Source: Acidithiobacillus sulfuriphilus (GTDB taxonomy: Bacteria; Pseudomonadota; Gammaproteobacteria; Acidithiobacillales; Acidithiobacillaceae). From it: DNA of 14,152 bases. Positions 7,474-13,510 of this stretch are shown here, piece after piece (position 1 is the first letter of the stretch; each line of letters opens with the position of its first letter). Location: contig NZ_RIZI01000120.1 in assembly GCF_003721225.1 (NCBI RefSeq), forward strand, positions 1 to 14,152, read 5' to 3'. The notes below the pieces were generated by a model. It saw nothing but the letters and a program-made list of their open reading frames with translations, was not told the origin of the DNA and searched no databases. Made by a program: the position numbers and the translations under genes.

Positions 7474-8548
7474 GGGCCGCTCCCTCCGGCTTGATGCGGG
7501 AACCATTGTCGATCTCCGCCAGATTCCCGGAAACCACCTTCTCGCCGGAACTCAGGCCGGACAGGATTTCCACGCCACCGGCCACCGGCTTCCCCGGCCG
7601 CACCATCCGGTAGTGGGCAAGGCCCTGGGCATCCACCACAAAAACGCCGGGGATACCCGCCCGGTCCTGGAGGGCGGATGCGGGCACGACGATCCCCGTA
7701 CGCTGCTCCGTAGGAATGGCCACGGTGACAAAAGACCCGCTTTGCAGGCCGCTGTTGTCGGGCAGGCTCAGTTTGACGAGGTGGGTGTGGGTCATGGGAT
7801 CGCTCGTGGCAACGAGATCGAGCACCTGTGCCTGGATCACCCGGCCGTCCCCATGGATGGCCAGGCTTTGTCCAACGTGCAGGCGGGTAAAGAGATCGTC
7901 ACTGACGCTGCATTGCACCTGCAGACGCGCCGGATTCTCGATACGGAGAATGGGATGCCCCGGCGTGGCCAAGTCCCCGTTCTGCAGGAATTTTTGGACG
8001 ATAATCCCGGCAAAGGGGGCGGTAACCCGGGCATAGCGCAGTTGGGACTGGGCAGAGGTGATGCCTGCCCGCGCGGCAGCGGCCCGCGCCTGGGCCATGG
8101 CATACTGGGATTTGACCGCGTCCCACTGCTTTTCGGGTATGGCTTGCTGGGCGTAGAGGGATTTGAAGCGTTCGTAGTTGGAGCGGGCATCGGCCAGGGC
8201 GGATTCCGCTTCGGCCAGGCCCGCTTGCGCCTGCTGCACTTGTCCCACCACGTCCGTGGGATCCACCTCGAAAAGCACCTGCCCGGCCCTGACGGCCTGC
8301 CCTTCACGCACCGTGAGGTTGCGGATGTAGCCCATCAGGCGCGATGACAACTGCACCTGCTGATCGGCTACGACGCTCGCCGGGACCTCGGCGTAGGCCT
8401 GCAGCGATTGCGCTGCCACCTTTACCACGGGAGCAGATACGCTCACCTGCGTAGCCGGCGCTTGTGGCGGATTTTTTCCGCAGGCGCTGAGAGTGAGGGT
8501 GGACAACCCCAAGGCAAGCCCCAGGAAGCAATGTTTACCTAGCCTCAT
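7466..8548 (-). CDS. RND efflux membrane-fusion (periplasmic adaptor) lipoprotein
   Basis: The 360-residue adaptor links the RND pump to the outer-membrane channel. The N-terminus is a lipoprotein signal with lipobox LSAC and lipidated Cys23. A barrel-sandwich half-motif follows (REGQAVRAGQVLFEVDPTD), then an alpha-helical hairpin rich in Ala, Gln and Arg at about residues 95-165. The returning half is YARVTAPFAGIIVQKFLQNGD, then the beta-barrel and membrane-proximal domains ending in LSSGEKVVSGNLAEIDNGSRIKP. The longer open frame upstream is rejected because the ATG at 8548 overlaps the TolC stop by 4 nt (ATGA), has AAAGGAG upstream, and starts a proper signal peptide. No His- or Met-rich metal-binding stretch was seen. 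Confidence 0.96.
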   Translation of the reverse strand: MRLGKHCFLGLALGLSTLTLSACGKNPPQAPATQVSVSAPVVKVAAQSLQAYAEVPASVVADQQVQLSSRLMGYIRNLTVREGQAVRAGQVLFEVDPTDVVGQVQQAQAGLAEAESALADARSNYERFKSLYAQQAIPEKQWDAVKSQYAMAQARAAAARAGITSAQSQLRYARVTAPFAGIIVQKFLQNGDLATPGHPILRIENPARLQVQCSVSDDLFTRLHVGQSLAIHGDGRVIQAQVLDLVATSDPMTHTHLVKLSLPDNSGLQSGSFVTVAIPTEQRTGIVVPASALQDRAGIPGVFVVDAQGLAHYRMVRPGKPVAGGVEILSGLSSGEKVVSGNLAEIDNGSRIKPEGAAHG

Positions 8549-9975
8549 TCTGCCACTCCTTTGACTACGGGAGACTGCCCCGCTGCGACGATATGTTGTG
8601 TATTCAACTTGCCCAGCGCCAACAGGAGGGCGCCGCGCGCTACGGCCTCCTGATAATGCGCTTCCACCAGATCGGCGCGCACCTGGTCCAGTTCCGCCTG
8701 CCCGCGCAGCAGGCCGGTGATGGTCTCCACGCCGTTTTCGTAGCGCAGGCGGATCAAGCGCTGCGCCTCCTCCATCTGCTGCGCAGCCAGTTTGCGCACC
8801 TGCACCCGCCGCGCCGCTTCCCGGGCGCTGCGCCAGTCCTGGGCCACCTGCAGGCGCAAACGGTCCTGGGCCTCCTGCAGGGCGGCGAGGGACTGCTGGC
8901 GTTTCGCGTCCGCCTGATCCATGCCGCCGCCGCGAGCGAAATCCAGGACATTCCAGGAAAGCACCCCGGCAAGGGTATAGGAGGGTACGGCGTTGCCCAG
9001 AGTGCTGCCATTCCACTCCTGGATAGCCATGGCATTGACATGGGGAAGATAGGCCGCCCGCGCCACCGTGATCCCCGCCTGAGCAGCCTTGACCTGGTGC
9101 TGCAAGGCCTGAATGCCGGCGTTATTGGCGAGGGCCTGGGCCTGCAAAATGGGCAGATCGGCGCCCGGTGCCGCCGGTTGCACCGGGGCATCCACCGTCA
9201 ATGGCTTATCGGCGGGCCAACCGATGAGAATGGCAAGGCCTTCCAAGGCGTTGGCTTTGGCGTCCTGGGCATGTTGCAGGGCCAGTTCCGTCTCTTCCAG
9301 ATGGACCTGCGCCGAGAGCAGGTCGCTTTTTACCACCACGCCCCGCTGTAGAAGGGATTGGGTGGTTTTGACGGTGGACTCCGCCGCCGCTTTCGCCTTT
9401 TCTCCCACCATGATAGCCGCATCGGCGGCGCGTACCCCTTCATAGGCCTGCAGCAAGGCAAAAATAAGCTGCTGTTTGGCCATTTCGTCACCGCTCCGCG
9501 CGGCCTTGAGCATCGCCTGCGCCTGGTCGAGCCGACCCCAGATGGCCCCCCCATTCCAGATGGGGACATCCAGCTTGAACTGCGTCCCGTAGTTGTTATA
9601 ACTGCCGGGATGATTGAGATTATTGGGCGCGACCCCCAGGGCGCCGGGGCCGGTAAACTGTCCAGCCCCAAAATCATTGAAGGTGGCCTGCCGTTGCGAC
9701 AGCTTCATCCCGAATACCGTCAGGGCGTTGTTGGACTCACTGGCGGTAAAGGATGCCGAAAGTTTGGGCAGGAGATGGCCGCGCGCCTCACGGATACCCC
9801 CTTGGGCCTCGGCCACCTGCGCCCGCGCACCAAGGATTTGCGGATTCTGCTTGAGGGCAAGATCGACGCATTGGGTAAAATCCACGGCCTGCGCAGGCAC
9901 AATCGCCGCAATACCGGCGAGAGAGAACGTGGCAGCGACGGCGAGCTGAATCTGCTTCCAGGACCGAGCGGACAT
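8545..9975 (-). CDS. TolC-family outer-membrane efflux protein
   Basis: The 476-residue outer-membrane factor is the exit duct of the tripartite pump. A Sec signal peptide with a hydrophobic core at about residues 10-27 ends at AQA|VD (residue 30). Two OEP repeats follow (about 33-235 and 265-460), each with long Ala/Gln/Glu-rich helices; NALTVFGMKLSQRQ and RYENGVETITGLLRGQAELDQ are typical of the family. The ATG at 9975 has AAGGAA five bases upstream. It is the first gene of the efflux operon, with a leader of about 86 nt from the predicted promoter at 10069-10097. Its stop overlaps the start of the adaptor gene. Confidence 0.95.
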   Translation of the reverse strand: MSARSWKQIQLAVAATFSLAGIAAIVPAQAVDFTQCVDLALKQNPQILGARAQVAEAQGGIREARGHLLPKLSASFTASESNNALTVFGMKLSQRQATFNDFGAGQFTGPGALGVAPNNLNHPGSYNNYGTQFKLDVPIWNGGAIWGRLDQAQAMLKAARSGDEMAKQQLIFALLQAYEGVRAADAAIMVGEKAKAAAESTVKTTQSLLQRGVVVKSDLLSAQVHLEETELALQHAQDAKANALEGLAILIGWPADKPLTVDAPVQPAAPGADLPILQAQALANNAGIQALQHQVKAAQAGITVARAAYLPHVNAMAIQEWNGSTLGNAVPSYTLAGVLSWNVLDFARGGGMDQADAKRQQSLAALQEAQDRLRLQVAQDWRSAREAARRVQVRKLAAQQMEEAQRLIRLRYENGVETITGLLRGQAELDQVRADLVEAHYQEAVARGALLLALGKLNTQHIVAAGQSPVVKGVAE

Positions 9976-10064
9976 GACTGTTCCTTTCTTATCTCAACGG
10001 TTCGACAAACAAACACCCCGCACTGCTCCCCCGGAGGCATGATCAGTCGGGCCATAATTTATCA

Positions 10065-10080
10065 GTATATAATAATATAC
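10065..10080. promoter_or_regulatory. AT-rich inverted repeat over the -10 of the efflux operon (candidate operator)
   Basis: GTATAT-AATA-ATATAC is a perfect 6+4+6 inverted repeat. It contains the whole predicted -10 element of the tolC promoter (TATTAT on the minus strand). From memory, BigR-type repressors bind AT-rich palindromes overlapping the -10, and a BigR-like ArsR gene lies directly upstream. Binding is inferred. Confidence 0.6.
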
Positions 10081-10097
10081 CAAACTATGGCTTTCAA
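10069..10097 (-). promoter_or_regulatory. Predicted sigma-70 promoter of the efflux operon
   Basis: On the minus strand TTGAAA (10092-10097) and TATTAT (10069-10074) are separated by 17 bases, each 5 of 6 to consensus. The start site would fall near 10062. Both elements lie inside inverted repeats. The region is strikingly AT-rich against a GC-rich background. Confidence 0.65.
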
Positions 10098-10102
10098 GCC
10101 AT
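10087..10102. promoter_or_regulatory. Inverted repeat over the -35 of the efflux operon (second candidate operator)
   Basis: ATGGCTT-TC-AAGCCAT is a perfect 7+2+7 inverted repeat that encloses the predicted -35 TTGAAA. Its centre is 22 bp from the centre of the AT-rich repeat over the -10, about two DNA turns. Two dimers could therefore bind on the same face. The two repeats differ in sequence, so they may bind different proteins. Confidence 0.5.
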
Positions 10103-10161
10103 GAATCGCTTCGCGGTAAAGCCTCCCGCTGAACGTCCGCGCCGCCACCAAGCATCGCACC

Positions 10162-10177
10162 CGCCGGTCGCCCGGCG
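10162..10177 (-). other. GC hairpin just after the ArsR gene
   Basis: CGCCGG-TCGC-CCGGCG can form a 6-bp GC stem with a 4-nt loop, beginning 11 bases after the ArsR stop. No T-run follows, so at most it is a weak or Rho-assisted terminator between the regulator and the efflux promoter. Some read-through into tolC is possible. Confidence 0.35.
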
Positions 10178-10187
10178 CGGGCATCCT

Positions 10188-10490
10188 TTAGCGGACCGAG
10201 CAGAAGACATCGCTCATCATGGAGATGAGACGCAAGGTGCGGGGGTCGCCCACGCGGTAGTAGACCTTGTTGGCATCCTTGCGCGCGCGGAGGATGTCCT
10301 TCTCCCGCAAAATGGCCAGATGTTGGGAAATGTTGCTCTGGGTGGTACCCACCGCTGCTACGATGTCTTGTACGCTCAACTCATCGGAACCCAAGACGCA
10401 GAGTACTTTGAGCCGCAGCGGGTGGGCCATGGCCTTGAGGGAACGGGATGCCTGCTCGATGTCCTCTTCGCGGCTGGGTAATTGATCCAT
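10188..10490 (-). CDS. ArsR-family repressor, BigR/SqrR-like persulfide sensor (predicted)
   Basis: The 100-residue protein is a winged-helix DNA-binding dimer. Helix-turn-helix residues lie at about 39-64 (SVQDIVAAVGTTQSNISQHL) and the wing at about 66-80. It has two cysteines: C31 in the helix LKVLCVLG and C97 in the C-terminal helix SDVFCSVR. The metal-binding ELCVCDL motif of arsenic-type ArsR is absent. C31 and C97 align with C42 and C108 of Xylella BigR and keep the 66-residue separation that BigR and SqrR use to form a disulfide or tetrasulfide on sulfide stress. The frame is open up to 10622, but the ATG at 10490 starts a normal ArsR N-terminus and has AGAGG eight bases upstream. It lies directly upstream of the efflux operon in the same direction. 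The repressor role and ligand are inferred. Confidence 0.93.
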   Translation of the reverse strand: MDQLPSREEDIEQASRSLKAMAHPLRLKVLCVLGSDELSVQDIVAAVGTTQSNISQHLAILREKDILRARKDANKVYYRVGDPRTLRLISMMSDVFCSVR

Positions 10491-10515
10491 GGAAGTGCCT
10501 CTGAGTGGTATTTGA

Positions 10516-10540
10516 TTTATGAAACGACATGTTACATAAA
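10516..10540. promoter_or_regulatory. 25-bp dyad upstream of the ArsR gene (candidate autoregulatory operator)
   Basis: The plus strand reads TTTATGAAAC, five bases, then GTTACATAAA. The 10-base arms pair at nine of ten positions. It ends 25 bases before the ArsR ATG, where an autoregulatory operator would be expected. The half-site TTTATGnAAC does not match the repeats at the tolC promoter. No convincing -35/-10 pair was fixed around it. Confidence 0.5.
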
Positions 10541-10552
10541 GGCTGCGCCTTT
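10538..10552. repeat. Short perfect hairpin between the ArsR gene and the tRNA
   Basis: AAAGGC-TGC-GCCTTT has 6-bp arms and a 3-nt loop, and overlaps the end of the 25-bp dyad by three bases. It lies in the space between the divergent tRNA-Gly and ArsR genes. Without a T-run its role is unclear. Confidence 0.4.
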
Positions 10553-10569
10553 GCCAGTCTTTATGCGCC

Positions 10570-10598
10570 TTGCTTTTTTCGGTCTCTGCCGATAGTAT
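10570..10598 (+). promoter_or_regulatory. Predicted promoter of tRNA-Gly
   Basis: TTGCTT (10570-10575) and TAGTAT (10593-10598) are 17 bases apart, each 4 of 6 to the sigma-70 consensus. The -10 ends 9 bases before the mature tRNA 5' end, as expected for a short tRNA leader. Confidence 0.5.
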
Positions 10599-10607
10599 TT
10601 TACTTAT

Positions 10608-10681
10608 GCGGGTGTAGTTCAATGGCAGAACCTGAGCTTCCCAAGCTCATGGCGTGGGTTCGATTCCCATCACCCGCTCCA
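10608..10681 (+). tRNA. tRNA-Gly (anticodon CCC)
   Basis: The 74-nt gene folds fully as a cloverleaf. The acceptor GCGGGTG pairs with CACCCGC, the D stem is GTTC/GAAC, the anticodon stem TGAGC/GCTCA holds the loop TTCCCAA (anticodon CCC, reads GGG), and the T arm is GTGGG-TTCGATT-CCCAT. The discriminator base is T and the 3' CCA is encoded. It is divergent from the ArsR gene and convergent with ubiD, and 20 bases separate it from the ubiD stop. No terminator with a T-run is seen in that gap. Confidence 0.97.
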
Positions 10682-10701
10682 TTCTTTCCAGATTACTTCC
10701 A

Positions 10702-12174
10702 TCAAAACAACGGATTATCAAGATCAGCCAAGAGTGCGTCCATGCGCTTTTCCACCGCCGCGTCCATGCGGATCGGGTGCCCCCATTCGCGGCTGGTCTC
10801 GCCGGGGACTTTGTTGGTGGCATCCATGCCCAGTTTACCCCCCAAACCGGATACGGGCGAGGCAAAATCCAGATAGTCGATGGGCGTGCCCTCGATGGGG
10901 GTAATGTCGCGCACCGGGTCCATGCGCGTGGTCATGGCCCAGATCACGTCCTCCCAGCGGCGGATGTTGATGTCGTCATCCACCACGATGATGAACTTGG
11001 TGTACATGAATTGCCGCAAAAAACCCCAGACCCCGAACATGACCCGCTTGGCATGGCCGGGATACGCTTTACGGATGCTGACGATGGCCATGCGATAGGA
11101 ACAGCCTTCCGGGGGCAGGTAGAAATCCACGATCTCGGGAAACTGCTTCTGCAGCAAGGGCACGAAGACCTCGTTGAGGGCGGCGCCGAGGATGGCCGGC
11201 TCATCGGGGGGGCGGCCCGTATAGGTGCTGTGATAGATGGGGTGTTCGCGATGGGTGATGCACTCGATGGTGAAGACCGGGAAACGCTCCACCTCATTGT
11301 AATATCCCGTATGGTCGCCAAAAGGCCCTTCGGCGGCCATGTCGTCGGGGTAGATATGGCCCTCCAGGACGATTTCCGCCTGGGCCGGGACCTGCAGCGG
11401 AACCGTCAGGGCGTCGGCCAGCTCGGTGCGCCCGCCGCGCAGGAGCCCGGCAAACTGATGCTCCGAAAGGGTGTCCGGGATGGGAATGACGGCGGCAAGG
11501 ATGGTGGCGGGATCGGCGCCATAGGCCACAGCCACGGGAAAGGGCTCGCCCGGGTGGGTCTTCTGGAACTCGCGCAGATCCTGGGCGCCGCCGCGGTGGG
11601 CCAGCCAGCGCATGATGACGCGCCTGGAGCCGATCACCTGCTGGCGGTAGATGCCCATGTTGGCACGCTTTTTATGCGGCCCCTTGGTGATGGTCAGCCC
11701 CCAGGTCATGAGCGGGCCGGCATCTTCAGGCCAGCAGGTCTGCACCGGAAGCCAGGCAAGATCCACCTCGTCACCGCGCAGGACCACCTCCTGACAGGGG
11801 GGACGGCGCATGATGGTGGGGGCCATGTAGAGGACCTTGCGCAGGGTGGGCAGTTTCTCCCAGAGGTCACGCAGGCCCCGCGGCGGCTCCGGCTCCTTTA
11901 GATAGGCCAGGAGACGCCCCACCTCGCGCAAGTCCGCCAGGGATTCCCGGCCCATGCCGAGGGCGACCCGCTCCGTGGTGCCGAAGAGATTGCCGAGCAC
12001 CGGAATGTCATAGCCGACGGGCTGCTCAAAAAGGATGGCAGGCCCAGCCGCACGCAGGCTGCGATCACAGATCTCCGTCATCTCCAGGTAGGGAGAAACC
12101 GGCTTTGCCAGATGGCGAAGCAGTTGCCGTTGTTCCAGATCGGCGATAAAGGCGCGCAGGTCACGATAGCTCAT
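10702..12174 (-). CDS. ubiD: 4-hydroxy-3-polyprenylbenzoate decarboxylase UbiD
   Basis: The 490-residue prenylated-FMN enzyme removes the carboxyl group from 3-octaprenyl-4-hydroxybenzoate in ubiquinone biosynthesis; the cofactor is made by UbiX, not seen here. The sequence matches family landmarks: NMGIYRQQV (N172, R177) and RWLAHRGG (H193) for cofactor and metal binding, SEHQ (E238), and the catalytic stretch [20 protein letters not shown] with E271 and E282. The C-terminal part includes [20 protein letters not shown]. Length is close to E. coli UbiD (497). The ATG at 12174 has only a weak ribosome site, but the 23-base gap after the PhnD-like gene suggests translation in an operon. It indicates a ubiquinone-using respiratory chain. 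Confidence 0.97.
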   Translation of the reverse strand: MSYRDLRAFIADLEQRQLLRHLAKPVSPYLEMTEICDRSLRAAGPAILFEQPVGYDIPVLGNLFGTTERVALGMGRESLADLREVGRLLAYLKEPEPPRGLRDLWEKLPTLRKVLYMAPTIMRRPPCQEVVLRGDEVDLAWLPVQTCWPEDAGPLMTWGLTITKGPHKKRANMGIYRQQVIGSRRVIMRWLAHRGGAQDLREFQKTHPGEPFPVAVAYGADPATILAAVIPIPDTLSEHQFAGLLRGGRTELADALTVPLQVPAQAEIVLEGHIYPDDMAAEGPFGDHTGYYNEVERFPVFTIECITHREHPIYHSTYTGRPPDEPAILGAALNEVFVPLLQKQFPEIVDFYLPPEGCSYRMAIVSIRKAYPGHAKRVMFGVWGFLRQFMYTKFIIVVDDDINIRRWEDVIWAMTTRMDPVRDITPIEGTPIDYLDFASPVSGLGGKLGMDATNKVPGETSREWGHPIRMDAAVEKRMDALLADLDNPLF

Positions 12175-12197
12175 GGAAAGATTCTAACCCAAAGCCT

Positions 12198-13052
12198 TCA
12201 GCTTGTCGCAGTGGGGTCCTCGCGGGCCACGACAAAGGCGCTATCGTCGATGCTCAGGCTGGAGGTGGAGCGCAGGTCAATGGCTTCGTGGCCGCTGATG
12301 TATTCTTCGGCCAAGGTAGTCAGGCACTCCACCTCTTCGGGGGTGACGGACGCGAAACCGGGAAAGCCCAGGTCCTGCAGCAGGACTTGTCCGCGCGGCT
12401 CGTCATTCATGCCCAACAGAACGTCCTGCAGCGGTTCCATCTTGGGCGCCAGGCGGGGGCCTATGCAAAAGGCGTGGAAGGCGAAGGCGTCGTCGGACTG
12501 ATCGAGAATCCGCAGGCGCCCGCGGATGAGGCCGCTGGCCCCGGTATACACCTCGTCGAAGAGAAAGCCCACATCGGCATTGCCCTGCAGGAGGGCCTTC
12601 AGGACGCCCTGATAGCTGCCGGTATAGACAAAATCCAGGCGGGCGCGGTCAATCTCGGCCTTGTCCATGAGAAAAAGGCCAATCATGTGGATCAGGGTGC
12701 CCTCATGGGCCGAAGCGATGCGGATGCGCGGGGGGAGATCGGCATAGCCATGGATGGGCCCCCCGGCCAGGGTGCAGAGGTAGACCTCATCAAAATGATC
12801 CCGGGGCTTGGCCACGGGCTGGAAACCCAGTTTTTGCACATACTGGACCCAGTCGAAAGGGTTGGCGTAGACCAGATCGAAGGCCCCGGAGAGGACCGCC
12901 TGCCGGCAACTGTCGAAACCCTCGCAAGGCTGGAAGTGCATGATCTCTCCCAGATGCCGTTGCAGATAGGTGTTCATGAGGAACCACCCCGGGAGGTTCT
13001 TGCCGGAATAGTTGGGGTCTACCGTGAACTGGAGCATGTCCCTGGAAAGCAT
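12198..13052 (-). CDS. PhnD-like substrate-binding-fold protein without signal peptide
   Basis: The 284-residue protein resembles the phosphate/phosphite/phosphonate-binding (PhnD, Phosphonate-bd) group of type-2 periplasmic-binding folds. The first lobe includes SGAFDLVYANPFDWVQYVQKLGFQPVAKP; the second has SAHEGTLIHMIGLFLM and QGNADVGFLFDEVYTGASG, the usual hinge-and-lobe pattern. It lacks an N-terminal hydrophobic segment or lipobox, and no such segment appears in the open frame further upstream. No ABC permease or ATPase gene is nearby. It is therefore probably cytoplasmic, perhaps a ligand sensor or enzyme-like relative rather than a transporter part. The ATG at 13052 has AGGGGG eight bases upstream and lies 14 bases after the SCP2-like gene. 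Ligand unknown. Confidence 0.85.
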   Translation of the reverse strand: MLSRDMLQFTVDPNYSGKNLPGWFLMNTYLQRHLGEIMHFQPCEGFDSCRQAVLSGAFDLVYANPFDWVQYVQKLGFQPVAKPRDHFDEVYLCTLAGGPIHGYADLPPRIRIASAHEGTLIHMIGLFLMDKAEIDRARLDFVYTGSYQGVLKALLQGNADVGFLFDEVYTGASGLIRGRLRILDQSDDAFAFHAFCIGPRLAPKMEPLQDVLLGMNDEPRGQVLLQDLGFPGFASVTPEEVECLTTLAEEYISGHEAIDLRSTSSLSIDDSAFVVAREDPTATS

Positions 13053-13066
13053 CGCCGCGGCCCCCT

Positions 13067-13459
13067 TCAAATGTCGAAATCGACGGGAATCTCCCCGAGG
13101 ATGTTGAGGTGGATATTGAAAGGAGTCATGTATTTCATGGCCGTCATCATGGAACCCTTGAACTTGAGACGGCGGGTCATCAGGGCCGCCTTGCCGGAGA
13201 TCTCGCCGGAAAGGATTTTTTTCCAGTTCTCCATGCTCGTCCACATGATGAAATCGCGCCGCCGGCCATCGGAGGGTCCGGCAAAGATCACCTTGCCGGC
13301 CTTGCAAAAGAGCATGACGTGGGGAATGTCGGGACGATCTTCGATGTAATATTCCCAGGTGGCATTGAAGTTGCGGAGGTCTTTCTGGATCTCGGGGTGG
13401 GTGTCCCACTGCTTGCCCACCAGACGAATCCATTCCGTGCTCATGAATTTTACGGTCAT
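13067..13459 (-). CDS. SCP2 (sterol carrier protein 2)-like lipid-binding protein
   Basis: The 130-residue protein has the SCP2-fold pattern: a hydrophobic strand HVMLFCKAGKVIFAG, a tryptophan-bearing helix MENWKKILSGEISGKAAL, and the terminal RRLKFKGSMMTAMKY. This fold makes a tunnel for lipids or other apolar molecules. Bacterial relatives include UbiJ and UbiT, which bind ubiquinone intermediates. Proximity to ubiD, two genes downstream, makes a quinone-related role possible but unproven. There is no signal peptide. The ATG at 13459 has GGGAGAGG directly upstream. The gene lies 51 bases after the TcdA-like gene and 14 before the PhnD-like gene, so an operon is likely. Confidence 0.8.
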   Translation of the reverse strand: MTVKFMSTEWIRLVGKQWDTHPEIQKDLRNFNATWEYYIEDRPDIPHVMLFCKAGKVIFAGPSDGRRRDFIMWTSMENWKKILSGEISGKAALMTRRLKFKGSMMTAMKYMTPFNIHLNILGEIPVDFDI

Positions 13460-13510
13460 GTCCTCTCCCTCATGGCCCTTTGGCAGGTCTGGAATTTGAT
13501 TTAACCCATT

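Noticed and set aside
7466..9016. Longer N-terminal extension of the adaptor protein
   Set aside because: The extension lies inside tolC in another frame. The ATG at 8548 gives a lipoprotein signal and an ATGA overlap with tolC.
4195..9975. Copper/silver or cobalt-zinc-cadmium (CusA/CzcA) metal efflux system
   Set aside because: The adaptor has no Met/His-rich metal site and the permease shows no CusA-type methionine signature. A metal substrate is not excluded but is not supported.
10162..10177. Intrinsic terminator after the ArsR gene
   Set aside because: The GC stem is not followed by a T-run, so it is listed only as a hairpin.
10188..10490. Arsenic-resistance regulator
   Set aside because: The arsenic-type ELCVCDL cysteine motif is missing, and no arsB, arsC or acr3 gene is nearby.
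10608..10681. tRNA-Gly as the attachment site of an integrated element
   Set aside because: No second copy of the tRNA 3' end, no integrase and no mobile gene is visible in the window; the flanking genes are ordinary chromosomal genes.
10654..11901. 415-codon plus-strand open frame starting inside the tRNA and running opposite ubiD
   Set aside because: It overlaps the tRNA and a strongly conserved ubiD, with a Gly/His-rich antisense composition. A real gene is not supported.
12198..13433. 411-codon version of the PhnD-like protein
   Set aside because: The extra N-terminus is the out-of-frame shadow of the SCP2-like gene; the ATG at 13052 has a good ribosome site.
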